Source of the DNA: Prochlorococcus marinus str. GP2
GTDB lineage: Bacteria; Cyanobacteriota; Cyanobacteriia; PCC-6307; Cyanobiaceae
Assembly (NCBI RefSeq): GCF_000759885.1
Contig: NZ_JNAH01000008.1
Coordinates: 1 to 64,000 of the forward strand
Length of the DNA stretch: 64,000 bases
Reading direction: 5' to 3'
Shown here: positions 44,768-54,852 of the stretch, piece after piece
How the letters are laid out: each line of letters opens with the position of its first letter
How positions within the stretch are numbered: position 1 is the stretch's first letter
Made by a program: the position numbers and the translations under genes
The notes under the pieces: generated by a model
What the model was told of the DNA's origin: nothing
Databases searched by the model: none
The model's input: the letters and a program-made list of their open reading frames with translations, nothing else

Positions 44768-45724
44768 TTATTTATAAGCCTCAATAATTTTCTGAACTAA
44801 AGGATGGCGAACTACATCTTCAACAGTTAGATAACAAAATTTTATACCTTCGGTTTCAGAAAATATTCTTGATGCTTCAATGAGGCCGCTTTCCTGATCT
44901 TTTTTTAAATCAATTTGAGTAACATCTCCATTTACAACCATTTTTGATCTCTCACCTAATCTGGTTAAAAACATTCTCATTTGAGAGCAAGTAGTGTTTT
45001 GTGCTTCATCTAGAATTACCAAAGAATTATCCAAGGTTCTGCCTCTCATAAATGCTAAAGGAGCAACTTCAATAATTCCTTTATCTATAAGCGAATTTGT
45101 TCTATCAAATCCGAAAATACTATGTAAAGAATCAAATAGTGGTCTTAAGTATGGATCTACTTTTTGTTGCAAATCTCCAGGCAGGAATCCTAAACTTTCA
45201 CCAGCCTCTACAGCTGGTCTGGTTAAAACAATTTTTTCTATTTTTTTCTCATTTAATAATCTTGCGGCACAAACAGTAGCCAAAAATGTCTTCCCAGTTC
45301 CTGCTGGACCAATTGCGAAGGTAAGATCAAAGTTCTCAATTGATTCAACATATTCCTTTTGCCTTATAGTTCTTGGTCTTAGATATCTTCCTTCTTTGGA
45401 ACGCGCAAGAACTTTTTTCCCAAGTTCAGCATGTGAAGATGACTCTCCCATATTTAGAGAACTCAAAGCCGCTTTAAGATCTACCTCTGGCACTTCTAAT
45501 CCTTGTTCCCAAATTGGTCTTGTCAGTTCAACCAATGCGGATGCTCTCTCAATCTTAGATATGACACCGTTCATCTCAAGTTGCAAGCCTCTTATAGTTA
45601 AAGAAACTCCCGTGAGAGACTCAAACTTTTTCAAGAAAGAATTGCCGGGACCTGATAACGCTGTAGCAGCATCAGTGTTTGGCAAATCAATTGTGAAGTG
45701 ACCAGTTTTGGAAACTTCTTTCAT
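44768..45724 (-). CDS. phoH: PhoH family ATPase
   Basis: The protein has 318 residues. An N-terminal KH-like region (about 35-75, VSLTIRGLQLEMNGVISKIERA) precedes the PhoH ATPase with Walker A AIGPAGTGKTFLA (about 133-145) and Walker B SLVILDEAQNTT. PhoH/YbeZ works with YbeY in rRNA processing in other bacteria; in cyanophages and hosts it is often phosphate-linked. It lies 37 bp downstream of rpsP on the same strand. Confidence 0.93.
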   Translation of the reverse strand: MKEVSKTGHFTIDLPNTDAATALSGPGNSFLKKFESLTGVSLTIRGLQLEMNGVISKIERASALVELTRPIWEQGLEVPEVDLKAALSSLNMGESSSHAELGKKVLARSKEGRYLRPRTIRQKEYVESIENFDLTFAIGPAGTGKTFLATVCAARLLNEKKIEKIVLTRPAVEAGESLGFLPGDLQQKVDPYLRPLFDSLHSIFGFDRTNSLIDKGIIEVAPLAFMRGRTLDNSLVILDEAQNTTCSQMRMFLTRLGERSKMVVNGDVTQIDLKKDQESGLIEASRIFSETEGIKFCYLTVEDVVRHPLVQKIIEAYK

Positions 45725-45761
45725 TTAATTATTGAATAAAGAATAAAAATTTATCAAATCA

Positions 45762-46127
45762 CTAGCTTTCAGCTTGGATACTATCGCTTTCAGCTTTACT
45801 AGTATCACTTTCTGAGTCATTAGATTTAGCCTTAGCTGCTTTTTCCTTCTCTAATTTTGCCTTCCCTATAGCGATAGAGGGTCTTTCTATTTTTTCTAAT
45901 AACCCTCCTTTTTCTAATAAAGTCCTCACCACATCAGTTGGTTGAGCACCTTGAGTAAGTCTTTTCCTTAAAGCTTCCGTATCGAGTCTAGTTTCTTTAG
46001 TTCTTGGGTTATAAAAGCCTAGTTCTTGCAAAGGTTTGCCGTCTCTCCTGGAAGTACTATTGCATGCAACAATTCTGAAACTTGCCTCTTTTTTCTTCCC
46101 AAAGCGCTTAAGGCGCAATTTAATCAT
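45762..46127 (-). CDS. rpsP: 30S ribosomal protein S16
   Basis: The protein has 121 residues. The first 80 or so are S16 ([20 protein letters not shown], then [10 protein letters not shown] and [17 protein letters not shown]). A 35-residue acidic, Ser/Glu/Lys-rich tail follows ([16 protein letters not shown]), longer than in E. coli S16 (82 residues). It is next to ffh in the order ffh - rpsP - phoH. Confidence 0.95.
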   Translation of the reverse strand: MIKLRLKRFGKKKEASFRIVACNSTSRRDGKPLQELGFYNPRTKETRLDTEALRKRLTQGAQPTDVVRTLLEKGGLLEKIERPSIAIGKAKLEKEKAAKAKSNDSESDTSKAESDSIQAES

Positions 46128-46181
46128 CTTAAATCAATGCGTTTTAAACAATAATATCATTTAACGGGAATAATTTAGAAA

Positions 46182-47660
46182 CTATAAATCAGCAAACCCT
46201 TTTTTCTTCTTATTTTTGGTTTGTTTTTTTATTGGTTTATTACCACTCATTCCACCCATTCCTGGCATTCCTCCCATTCCTGGCATTCCTCCCATTCCTG
46301 GCATTCCTCCCATTCCTGGCATTCCTCCCATTCCTGGCATTCCTCCCATTCCTGGCATTCCTCCATTCGACATTTGTTTCATAAAACCTCTCATTCTTTG
46401 AAAATCAGCTAATACTTTATCTACATCTTTTGCTTGATAACCACTACCCTTAGCGATCCTTTGTCTTCTTGATGGTTGTGCAGCAAGAACCTCAGGTTTC
46501 TGTTTCTCCTCAAGAGTCATTGAGGAGATCATAGATTCTATTTTCTTCAATTGATCTTCTCCATCTTTTATCATCCCATCATCAATTTTATTCATTCCAG
46601 GGATTAGTTTTATCAATCCACCTAGAGATCCCATCCTTTTAATTAATCTCATTTGCTTAACAAAATCATTGAAATCAAAAGTTGCTTCTTGAAGCTTCTT
46701 TTGCATAGCTTCTGCATCAGCAAGCTCAACTTCCTTTTGAGCTTTTTCAACAAGTGTCAAGACATCACCCATGCCTAAGATTCTGCTGGCCATTCTTTCT
46801 GGATGAAAAGGTTGTAGCGCCTCTATTTTTTCGCCCACACCAATAAATTTGATTGGTTTACCGCTTATTTTTCTTATTGATAAAGCGGCGCCTCCTCTTG
46901 AATCGCCATCCAACTTGGTTAGTATCGCCCCTGAAATTCCTACTTTTTCATGAAATGACTTTGTCAAGTCAGCAGCTTCTTGTCCAATCATAGAATCAAC
47001 AACAAGTAAAACTTCATCAGGATTAGAAACCTCTTTTATCCGAATCATTTCACTCATCATAGAATCATCAATTTGCAATCTTCCAGCAGTGTCAATAATA
47101 ATTGAGTCAAAATTATTCTCACCCGCATAATTCAATGCATCCTTTGTTATTTCTTCTGGTTTGCTATTTTTTTCTTTAGCTGAAAAAACTTCTAATTCAT
47201 ATTGACTTCCTAATGTTTTTAGTTGTTCTACTGCTGCTGGTCGATAAATATCTGCAGCCACCAAAAGAACTTTCTTTTCTTTTTCCTTCAAATAAAGGCC
47301 TAATTTTCCTGTCGCAGTTGTTTTACCAGCTCCCTGAAGACCGGCCATTAAGATAACAGTGGGGTTATTTTTATTTTCGTTTAATGGAGAATTTTCATTT
47401 CCCATAATATTTATCAATTCTTTATTTACAACTTCTATAAATTTTTGACCTGGATTTACACCCCTAACCACTTCTTCTCCAATAGCTTTTTCTTTTACAT
47501 CTGATATGAACTCTTTTACTACAGACAAACTAACATCAGCGTCAAGCAGTGCTCTTTTGACCTGATTCAAGGCATCATTAATATTATTTTCACTAATTTT
47601 TGCTTCGCCTCTTAAACCCTTTACAGCATCTTCAAAGCGTGATGAAAGTTCATCAAACAT
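46182..47660 (-). CDS. ffh: Signal recognition particle protein Ffh (SRP54)
   Basis: The protein has 492 residues from ATG at 47660; a TTG two codons upstream is less likely. The NG domain has GLQGAGKTTATGKLG (about 106-120), DTAGRLQ and TKLDGDSRGGAAL. The M domain follows from about 300. The tail contains six perfect GGMPGM units, encoded by six identical 18-bp repeats, before a lysine-rich end. Ffh binds signal sequences and 4.5S RNA and delivers ribosomes to FtsY. Confidence 0.96.
   Translation of the reverse strand: MFDELSSRFEDAVKGLRGEAKISENNINDALNQVKRALLDADVSLSVVKEFISDVKEKAIGEEVVRGVNPGQKFIEVVNKELINIMGNENSPLNENKNNPTVILMAGLQGAGKTTATGKLGLYLKEKEKKVLLVAADIYRPAAVEQLKTLGSQYELEVFSAKEKNSKPEEITKDALNYAGENNFDSIIIDTAGRLQIDDSMMSEMIRIKEVSNPDEVLLVVDSMIGQEAADLTKSFHEKVGISGAILTKLDGDSRGGAALSIRKISGKPIKFIGVGEKIEALQPFHPERMASRILGMGDVLTLVEKAQKEVELADAEAMQKKLQEATFDFNDFVKQMRLIKRMGSLGGLIKLIPGMNKIDDGMIKDGEDQLKKIESMISSMTLEEKQKPEVLAAQPSRRQRIAKGSGYQAKDVDKVLADFQRMRGFMKQMSNGGMPGMGGMPGMGGMPGMGGMPGMGGMPGMGGMPGMGGMSGNKPIKKQTKNKKKKGFADL
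46255..46362 (-). repeat. Six perfect 18-bp tandem repeats in the ffh 3' end
   Basis: The unit CCCATTCCTGGCATTCCT (plus strand) is repeated six times without change, coding GGMPGM on the minus strand. Perfect short tandem repeats are prone to copy-number change by slippage without shifting the frame. Confidence 0.95.
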
Positions 47661-47706
47661 TATCAAAAGTATTTTTAACTATTATAAACGATCTCAAAGT
47701 TCATAA

Positions 47707-49812
47707 TTACAAGCCACTTACAAAATCCACCAATTTCCATGATTTTTTGGAAAAACCCAAAATATATTTAACTTTCAGCGGTGACAATGAAGTTTCATTA
47801 ATTAATTCTCCAGAATTTTTAATTACTCTCTCTAGATAATTTAATTCAACTAAAACAACTATCCTAGAGGAAGTTTGAGATTCCAAATCTATATTGAGTA
47901 TTTTGGAATTAATTTCTTTATAAATACCTTTTTTGATATCACTCCTTCTCTCTTCGATTGTTCTTTCAATTAAGCCATTTCTCACAATCTTAGAAAGATT
48001 AATTTCACTCTTTCCAGCTAAGTAATTTCTTTTACTTGTTAACCATACATTAATTAATTTTCTTATCTCTTCTAAAGAAGGTGATGCTTCAGTTAACTCT
48101 TTAAATCGAGTGGGATTGGTTGCAATAGGCTTCTCATTAATAGAATTTAATTCATTTGTAGATTTCATTTTAATCTCTTGATTAATATCTTTATTACTTC
48201 TATTTTGATTTTCATCTAAAGCTATTAAAGGTTTATCAATTACAGCTTTATCTTGAAGTGATTTTTTAAAATTATTTCTTAAGAATCCAATACCAATCCC
48301 AAGTGTAAATAGGATAAAAAAAGCGTATAAATAAATTGTATAGGGTGACCGCCTAAGTATATCTTTCTCCTTTAGAAATTCACCAAAACTAAATTTTAAT
48401 TCAGCAATTTTTTCAATTAAATATTTGTAAACCTCTATTGGTTTATTCATGAAGATTTCATCGTTAATTTTGTTTTCTTGGGTATCTAGCTTTTCATATT
48501 CTTTTTTTATACCACCAGGCCAAGGTAAACTTCCTTCCTCGACATTATTTAAATCACTTTCAAAATCTTCAGTAATTTTTGTCGAAGAATCTTCTTTAAT
48601 CCTTTGGTTTTGAAGATTTGATTTAAATGAAGATTTATTTGATTTTTTTTCTAATTTTTCTATAAATTCTTGAATTTCATTATCTTCAAACCAAGAATCT
48701 AAGTCGACCTCTTTTGATTCAATATCTCTATAACCAATTAAAACATCATTCTCCAACCAATTTTTGCAGAAACTACATATAGCCTCTAACTTATTATCTG
48801 GATAATTATTAAGCCAATCTCTTAAGTTTTCATCAGAACTGCTAGAGAACCTAGCGGTGGCTTGATCTATATCTGCTAAAAGCAAATCTAAACAACCCAT
48901 AAGAGGCATTGAGTCAAGACCTGATAAATTTAATTTCTTTAAAATTCTCCTCGCTTCAAATATCTTTTCCGGCTTTCTCCTAGCGAACCCAATTGCTGTC
49001 ATGGATAGAAAGGCCATAAAACCCGCTTCTAACGATCCTCTTTTTTGTAATTCAAGAAACAAATTTATCTGTTCTTGGACTGTCAAATATGGCTTTATTT
49101 GTTGGAAAAAAGCTTCAAATTCTCTCTGATTTAGATAATTTCCGTATTCAGATTTATTATTACCTTCTAAGCCACCTCTTTTAATAATTAGATTTTCCAA
49201 CATATTTAAACCTTTAGCATGAGACTCCTGATCATTTAGATCCCTACTAAGTAGGTCTAGGATCCTGTAAGGAAGAAGGGAAGCTAAGTCTTCCTCAAGA
49301 TCCTTCCTTCTTTCTACGAGCTTTCCCATTCTTTGAAGAAGTTGTATACCCTCATGTAAAAAGTCTGCAGCGTTTGAATAGGATCTAAGCTGTTGTTCTT
49401 TAATTGCAGAGTCTCTAGCAGTTAAAGCAGCCAATAAAGTTAAATCAGCTTCTCTACTACTTCCTAAAGCTGGTGTTTGTGGGGGCTGTAAAGCTTTTCT
49501 CGTAATTTTAAAAGCTTCTTTTGGAGAACCTGATTCCCAAAGAAGTATTAAACCCGCTACTTCTCTATTAGAAGAAAACTCTAATCCAGATACACCATCG
49601 AGTAATAAATTTTCGTATTCCCTTCTACTCTCTGGATCTGTAAGCAAATCTGCAGTTAGGCGAAGCAACTCTGACCTTTGAGTTAAAACTTCATAAGTAA
49701 ATCCTTCATCAGGCGTTTTATCCAAACGCAATTGAAATGCCCTTAATATCTCCTCAGATGATGCAGAGGAGCTTACGCCAATTAAACGAAAATGATCTAA
49801 AGGAAGTTCCAA
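47707..49812 (-). CDS. ftn2: Ftn2/ZipN (ARC6-like) cell division protein
   Basis: The protein has 701 residues from a TTG start. The N-terminus (ELPLDHFRLIGVSSSASSEEILRAFQLRL) is the J-domain-like start of cyanobacterial Ftn2 and plant ARC6. One membrane helix lies near residues 485-510 (YTIYLYAFFILFTLGIGIGF). The C-terminal IMS/DUF4101 domain (about 575-701) ends SWKLVDFVSGL. Ftn2/ZipN tethers FtsZ to the membrane at midcell. It lies between ffh (about 40 bp) and pdhA (divergent). Confidence 0.88.
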   Translation of the reverse strand: MELPLDHFRLIGVSSSASSEEILRAFQLRLDKTPDEGFTYEVLTQRSELLRLTADLLTDPESRREYENLLLDGVSGLEFSSNREVAGLILLWESGSPKEAFKITRKALQPPQTPALGSSREADLTLLAALTARDSAIKEQQLRSYSNAADFLHEGIQLLQRMGKLVERRKDLEEDLASLLPYRILDLLSRDLNDQESHAKGLNMLENLIIKRGGLEGNNKSEYGNYLNQREFEAFFQQIKPYLTVQEQINLFLELQKRGSLEAGFMAFLSMTAIGFARRKPEKIFEARRILKKLNLSGLDSMPLMGCLDLLLADIDQATARFSSSSDENLRDWLNNYPDNKLEAICSFCKNWLENDVLIGYRDIESKEVDLDSWFEDNEIQEFIEKLEKKSNKSSFKSNLQNQRIKEDSSTKITEDFESDLNNVEEGSLPWPGGIKKEYEKLDTQENKINDEIFMNKPIEVYKYLIEKIAELKFSFGEFLKEKDILRRSPYTIYLYAFFILFTLGIGIGFLRNNFKKSLQDKAVIDKPLIALDENQNRSNKDINQEIKMKSTNELNSINEKPIATNPTRFKELTEASPSLEEIRKLINVWLTSKRNYLAGKSEINLSKIVRNGLIERTIEERRSDIKKGIYKEINSKILNIDLESQTSSRIVVLVELNYLERVIKNSGELINETSLSPLKVKYILGFSKKSWKLVDFVSGL

Positions 49813-49924
49813 ACAAATATCCTATTGATAATCTTAGACAAATTTTATCAAGTTAAAAAATTTTTTCATATGGTCTTACAGAGTTATTAAAAAAAATCAT
49901 GAAATTAGACCTTCGCAGCTTAGA

Positions 49925-50998
49925 ATGTTAACAAATCAAAACTTCATTAAGGTATTTTTCTTGGAAACACCCGTAGAGAGAATCTCAAATCTTCAAGACA
50001 TAAAAAAAGCCGAATTAGATCGAGAATCCGGATTATTTCTTTATGAGGATATGACACTTGGTCGTAGATTCGAAGATAAGTGTGCAGAAATGTACTACAG
50101 GGGGAAAATGTTTGGTTTCGTACATCTATATAACGGTCAAGAAGCTATAAGCACTGGGGTAATTGGTGCCATGAAAAAGAAACATGATTGGTTTTGCAGT
50201 ACTTACCGCGATCATGTACATGCATTAAGTGCAGGTGTTCCATCTTTTGAAGTAATGAGTGAACTTTTTGGAAAAGCTACAGGATGTAGTAAAGGCAGAG
50301 GTGGGTCTATGCACTTATTTTCAAGAGAGCATCACTTACTCGGTGGATACGCATTTATTGGAGAAGGAATCCCAGTTGCTTTAGGAGCAGCCTTCTCAAG
50401 TAAATATAAAAAGGAAGTTGTTGGCAATAATAGCAGTGATGCAGTAACTGCAGCATTCTTTGGAGATGGGACTTGTAATAATGGTCAGTTTTTTGAATGT
50501 TTAAATATGGCCCAATTATGGAAATTACCCATAATTTTTGTTGTTGAGAATAATAAATGGGCTATAGGTATGGCTCACGATAGAGCAACTAGTAATCCAG
50601 AAATCTGGAGAAAAGCTTCTGCTTTTGGAATGCATGGTGAGGAAGTTGACGGAATGGATGTTTTAGCTGTCAGAGGAGCAGCACAAAGAGCGATTGAGCG
50701 AGCTAGAGCAGGAGATGGGCCGACACTTTTAGAATGCCTCACTTATAGATACAGAGGACATTCTCTTGCTGATCCAGATGAATTAAGATCCGAGAAAGAG
50801 AAGGAGTTTTGGGGAAAAAGAGATCCTATAAGAAAGTTAGCACAAGAAATTATTGATGGTAAATTTGCCACGGAAGATGAGTTAAAAAATATCGAAAAGA
50901 AAATAGACAAAGAGATATCAGAATCTGTTAAAAATGCTTTAGAGGCTCCTGAACCACCTTCACAGGAATTAACTAAATATATTTGGGCGGAGGATTAA
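49925..50998 (+). CDS. pdhA: Pyruvate dehydrogenase E1 component, alpha subunit
   Basis: The protein has 357 residues from ATG at 49925. A TTG at 49961 preceded by TTAAGG is a plausible alternative, which would remove 12 residues with no family match. Key motifs are [27 protein letters not shown] and the thiamine-diphosphate site [19 protein letters not shown] with [10 protein letters not shown]. With PdhB it decarboxylates pyruvate; the Lpd gene at 59533 would serve the E3 step. Stop is 1 bp from the convergent sigma factor gene's stop. Confidence 0.94.
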   Translation: MLTNQNFIKVFFLETPVERISNLQDIKKAELDRESGLFLYEDMTLGRRFEDKCAEMYYRGKMFGFVHLYNGQEAISTGVIGAMKKKHDWFCSTYRDHVHALSAGVPSFEVMSELFGKATGCSKGRGGSMHLFSREHHLLGGYAFIGEGIPVALGAAFSSKYKKEVVGNNSSDAVTAAFFGDGTCNNGQFFECLNMAQLWKLPIIFVVENNKWAIGMAHDRATSNPEIWRKASAFGMHGEEVDGMDVLAVRGAAQRAIERARAGDGPTLLECLTYRYRGHSLADPDELRSEKEKEFWGKRDPIRKLAQEIIDGKFATEDELKNIEKKIDKEISESVKNALEAPEPPSQELTKYIWAED

Positions 50999-50999
50999 G

Positions 51000-51941
51000 T
51001 TAAATACCGCTAGGTAATTTTCTTGTTAAATTTCTTAATTTTCTTAATGCCTTAAGTTCAACCTGTCTAACTCTTTCCCTAGAAACTTCTAATAATCTTC
51101 CTATTTCAGCGAGTGTATGTCTTTCATTTCCATCTAATCCGAACCTTAGTTTAAGAACATGCTGCTCTTGTTCGCTTAGATGACTTAACCATTTCCCAAG
51201 TTGCTCTTGATGCATTTTCTGTTCAACTTGATCTAAAGGCTCTTCATTATTACTATCTGCGATTAGATCACCTAAAAAGCTCCTACCATCATCACCATTA
51301 ACTGGAGCATCTAAACTACTTGTTGATAAAGCTTGTCTTAAAACAGAATCTAATTCCTCTACATCAATTTCCATTGCTTCTGCAATTTCAATTCTGCTTG
51401 GCATGGCACCAAGTTTGTGAGCCAAATCCCTACTAACTTTTCTTATAGATGCTAGCCTTTCACTTAAGTGAACTGGTAAGCGAATCGTTCTTGATTGACA
51501 AGCAATTGCTCTTGTCATACTTTGTCGAATCCACCAAAAGGCGTAAGTAGAAAACTTATAACCTCTTGTAGGATCAAATTTTTCTACAGCCCTCTCCAAT
51601 CCAAGCGATCCTTCTTGAACTAAATCAAGAAGTTCAAGTCCTTTACCTTGGTATTTCTTTGCTACACTGACTACTAATCTTAAATTAGCTTTCATCATTC
51701 TTTCCTTGGCTCTTCTGCCAATTTTTATTGTTCTTTTTTGATGAGCCGTAAATTCTTTAATTTTTTCATTCAATGTGCCATCTTCTGTAAGAATCATCAT
51801 TTTCTGGACTTGATTACCCAGTTCAATTTCTTCAGCAGGTGTTAGCAAAGGGACTCTGCCGATATTTTGCAAATACCAGCTGATCGGATCGTTACCTCTT
51901 CTTTTCCGTGGTTCTGTTTGAGCTGGTATTGAAGAAACCAT
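51000..51941 (-). CDS. RpoD-like group 2 sigma factor
   Basis: The protein has 313 residues. Region 1.2 (DPISWYLQNIGRVPLLTPAEEIELG), region 2 (LLDLVQEGSLGLERAVEKFDPTRGYKFSTYAFWWIRQSMTRAI) and region 4.2 (RLLEVSRERVRQVELKALRKLR) are all present, with no long region 1.1. This is the layout of cyanobacterial group 2 sigma factors, non-essential relatives of the main sigma that respond to light, nutrients or stress. Which SigB/C/D/E type it is cannot be fixed by eye. Confidence 0.93.
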   Translation of the reverse strand: MVSSIPAQTEPRKRRGNDPISWYLQNIGRVPLLTPAEEIELGNQVQKMMILTEDGTLNEKIKEFTAHQKRTIKIGRRAKERMMKANLRLVVSVAKKYQGKGLELLDLVQEGSLGLERAVEKFDPTRGYKFSTYAFWWIRQSMTRAIACQSRTIRLPVHLSERLASIRKVSRDLAHKLGAMPSRIEIAEAMEIDVEELDSVLRQALSTSSLDAPVNGDDGRSFLGDLIADSNNEEPLDQVEQKMHQEQLGKWLSHLSEQEQHVLKLRFGLDGNERHTLAEIGRLLEVSRERVRQVELKALRKLRNLTRKLPSGI

Positions 51942-52082
51942 AATTTTGACCTAAAGGAGGTATTAAAACTTTCCTATACTTTTTTGAAAAAAGCCAAATA
52001 TTTAATGCGCGCTTCAGATTTGATGTAACAATTGCATCTTTATGTGTTTAAAACTAGAAATAACTCTCTTTAATTGTTTCTT

Positions 52083-53648
52083 TCAAGATATTTGTCTCGT
52101 TTTCCCATTTCTCATTATTTTTGACAACTCATCACCAATAGCAGATGCATTTGACCCCGTTTTACACTTTGATGCAGCGAATGAATGTAAAAGAACGTAT
52201 TTAGCAAAAAAATCAGTTGGTACATTTCTACTGAAGGTTAAATCAATCGCAGATATGCCAGCTAAAAATCCAGTTAAAAGATCACCTAATCCAGCTCTAG
52301 CTGTGTGAGAATCAGTACCAAAAATTTGCCATGCTTTCTTGTTATTAGCAATTACACTATTAGCACCTTTCAATAGAATACTAATATTAAATTCTTTTGC
52401 GGCATCGCCAGCTAACCTTAAGTTGGTATCAGATTTCATATCAGGGAATAATCTTCGAAATTCTTTGCTATGTGGTGTAATCCATGTATTAAATTTTCTC
52501 TCTAAGAAGAATTTTGACCCTAACTTAGATTCCGAAATTCTATTAAGTGCATCTGCATCCAATATCAATAATCCTCCATAACTAATAAGATAGTCTTTTG
52601 ATTTTTGCCAATCATCATTATCAATTCCTATTCCTGGGCCAACAGCTACTGAATCAAATGCACTTAAATCAATATTTTTTAATGCACTATATAAAGAAGC
52701 ATTTCCATTTTGATTAGATTGCATAGTTCCCTTTAAAACTATTTCAGGAGCCACTTGCCAAATAGATTCAGCAACCAACTCAGGCAGAACAGCGGAAATA
52801 AAACCTGCTCCACTTGATATGGCCCCTTTTAATGCTAAGTATGCAGCGCCAGGATATTTTTCACTTCCGGCTATTAATAATGTTCTGCCTCTTTTATATT
52901 TGTTGGAATTTTTTGGTAAAGAAGGTAAGTCAATATTTTTTAAATCTTTGTAAGTAACCTTAAAAACTTTTTTTTCAATCTTGAGTAGCTTATAAATAGG
53001 CACCCCAATATCGATATGGTGCAATTCTCCAATAAAAGGTAAAGCTGAATCTTGCGTCAACCCAATCTTATGAAGACCAATAGCCAAGGTATGGTCTGCC
53101 TTTACTGCGTTACCTAAAAAAGGCTCTCCTTTATCAGGACATAATCCTGTTGGAATATCAATACTTATTACTTTGCCATATTTGTTATAAAATTTTTGAT
53201 TAAAAAGTTTTATTAATGTATTATCGACTTTTCTTTTTTGATTATTACCAAAAACTGCATCAATCCAAAGTTCTTTTCCATTTGCATCAGGGGGCTCTAC
53301 TAATTTTGTGACGCCAATAGATGTAAGATAATTAACATGGTTGATTGTTAATGTTTTTTTTATAGGGAATGGACACCATACCTTTACTAAAAAACCTTTC
53401 AAAAAAAGCTCTCTAGCTATTACCGCACCATCCCCACCATTATGCCCAGGGCCTATAAAAACAGTTATTCCATGCTTGAGAAGAGGTTTCTTTTTTAAGA
53501 GCCATCTACTAATTTGGATACCTGCTTTTTCCATCAATGCTTCTTGTGGCATTCCATCAGAAAACATTTCTTTCTCTAATTTCAACATTTGCATTGAATC
53601 AACAATTAAATGTTTTGAGTCAATTGTTGGCCATACAATTTCGTTCAT
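52083..53648 (-). CDS. nnr: Bifunctional NAD(P)H-hydrate epimerase / ADP-dependent dehydratase
   Basis: The protein has 521 residues. The N-terminal YjeF epimerase domain (about 20-215) has FIGPGHNGGDGAVIARE. The C-terminal ribokinase-like dehydratase (about 240-515) has GGLLILDADALN, ITPHSKEFRRLFP and TDSHTARAGLGDLLTG. Together they repair hydrated NADH and NADPH. It is divergent from mnmA across about 46 bp. Confidence 0.94.
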   Translation of the reverse strand: MNEIVWPTIDSKHLIVDSMQMLKLEKEMFSDGMPQEALMEKAGIQISRWLLKKKPLLKHGITVFIGPGHNGGDGAVIARELFLKGFLVKVWCPFPIKKTLTINHVNYLTSIGVTKLVEPPDANGKELWIDAVFGNNQKRKVDNTLIKLFNQKFYNKYGKVISIDIPTGLCPDKGEPFLGNAVKADHTLAIGLHKIGLTQDSALPFIGELHHIDIGVPIYKLLKIEKKVFKVTYKDLKNIDLPSLPKNSNKYKRGRTLLIAGSEKYPGAAYLALKGAISSGAGFISAVLPELVAESIWQVAPEIVLKGTMQSNQNGNASLYSALKNIDLSAFDSVAVGPGIGIDNDDWQKSKDYLISYGGLLILDADALNRISESKLGSKFFLERKFNTWITPHSKEFRRLFPDMKSDTNLRLAGDAAKEFNISILLKGANSVIANNKKAWQIFGTDSHTARAGLGDLLTGFLAGISAIDLTFSRNVPTDFFAKYVLLHSFAASKCKTGSNASAIGDELSKIMRNGKTRQIS

Positions 53649-53694
53649 AATTAGTACAAAGCAATTTAGGTACTGTTCAAAAATTTAAACTTCC

Positions 53695-54852
53695 ATGTTA
53701 AAGACACAAAAGGATAAAAAATCAGAGAACTGTTTTTCTACTAATAATAAAACTAATAAAAAGAAAAATATTATTGTAGGTCTTTCTGGTGGCGTAGATA
53801 GTTCTCTTTCAGCTGCTCTTCTTGTAGAAAAAGGCTGGAATGTTGAGGGACTAACTCTTTGGCTAATGAAAGGACAAGGCTCTTGTTGTTCTGAAGGATT
53901 AGTAGATGCTGCTGGCCTTTGTGAAGATTTGGGAATTAATCATAAAATAATAGACTCAAGAGAAATTTTCGAAAGAGAGGTAATTAAAAAAACTACTGAA
54001 AGCTACGAGAAAGGATTCACACCACTTCCATGTTCGATGTGCAACAAGAATGTGAAGTTTGAAGAGATGCTTAATTACGCATTAAACAAAAAAGACTTTA
54101 CTCATATTGCGACGGGACATTACGCAAGGATAAAAAAATCATCTTATGCTGAAACACTTGATTGCAAGAGCTTTGTATTTAATGACTTCCTTCTTCTCAG
54201 AGGTGCTGACGAAAACAAAGACCAAAGTTATTTTCTTTATTCTCTTTCACAAGAAGTACTAAGCAGATTAGAATTTCCCCTTGGTGAAATGAAAAAAGAA
54301 GAAACAAGAAAGGAAGCCCTGAGATTAGGCCTTAGAACTGCTCAAAAACCAGAAAGTCAAGATTTATGTTTAGTTGAGCATTATGGATCAATGCAGAGAT
54401 TCATCGACAAACACATTGAACCCAAAGAAGGAGAAATTGTGCATGTAAATGGGAAAATCCTAGGAATACACAATGGTATACAGCACTTTACGGTAGGTCA
54501 AAGAAAAGGTTTGGGCATCGCTTGGCCGGAACCACTATATGTAAAAAGTCTAGACAGGGTAAAAAACATTGTTTATGTAGCAGATAAAAGTGATCTATTT
54601 AATAGAGAAGCAATAATTAGTAAGATTAACTGGGTTTCTATCGAAGAACCTAAACAAGAAATTGAAGTAGAAGCACAAATCAGATATAGAAGTCATCCAG
54701 TAAAAGGAACTTTAATTCCTTTGAAAAATTTTGATAGTCCAACTACAACATTTAAATTAATTTTTGAAGAAAGTCAAAGTTCGGTAACGCCTGGACAAGC
54801 TGCAGTTTTTTATAAAGGAGAAATTTTATTAGGTGGCGGATTAATTAATTAA
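53695..54852 (+). CDS. mnmA: tRNA-specific 2-thiouridylase MnmA
   Basis: The protein has 385 residues. The PP-loop is [16 protein letters not shown] (about 28-43); active-site cysteines fit [12 protein letters not shown] and the later SQDLCLVEH. The central domain and C-terminal beta-barrel ([19 protein letters not shown]) are complete. It thiolates U34 of Lys, Glu and Gln tRNAs. Its stop overlaps the convergent lnt stop by 4 bp. Confidence 0.95.
   Translation: MLKTQKDKKSENCFSTNNKTNKKKNIIVGLSGGVDSSLSAALLVEKGWNVEGLTLWLMKGQGSCCSEGLVDAAGLCEDLGINHKIIDSREIFEREVIKKTTESYEKGFTPLPCSMCNKNVKFEEMLNYALNKKDFTHIATGHYARIKKSSYAETLDCKSFVFNDFLLLRGADENKDQSYFLYSLSQEVLSRLEFPLGEMKKEETRKEALRLGLRTAQKPESQDLCLVEHYGSMQRFIDKHIEPKEGEIVHVNGKILGIHNGIQHFTVGQRKGLGIAWPEPLYVKSLDRVKNIVYVADKSDLFNREAIISKINWVSIEEPKQEIEVEAQIRYRSHPVKGTLIPLKNFDSPTTTFKLIFEESQSSVTPGQAAVFYKGEILLGGGLIN

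Noticed and set aside
44994-45701. A 235-residue plus-strand frame inside phoH
   Set aside because: It is antisense to a conserved ATPase; long only because stops are rare in that frame.
46216-46412. Plus-strand frames made of Pro/Ile or Ser/His/Trp repeats
   Set aside because: They are only the other reading of the 18-bp repeats in ffh on the minus strand.
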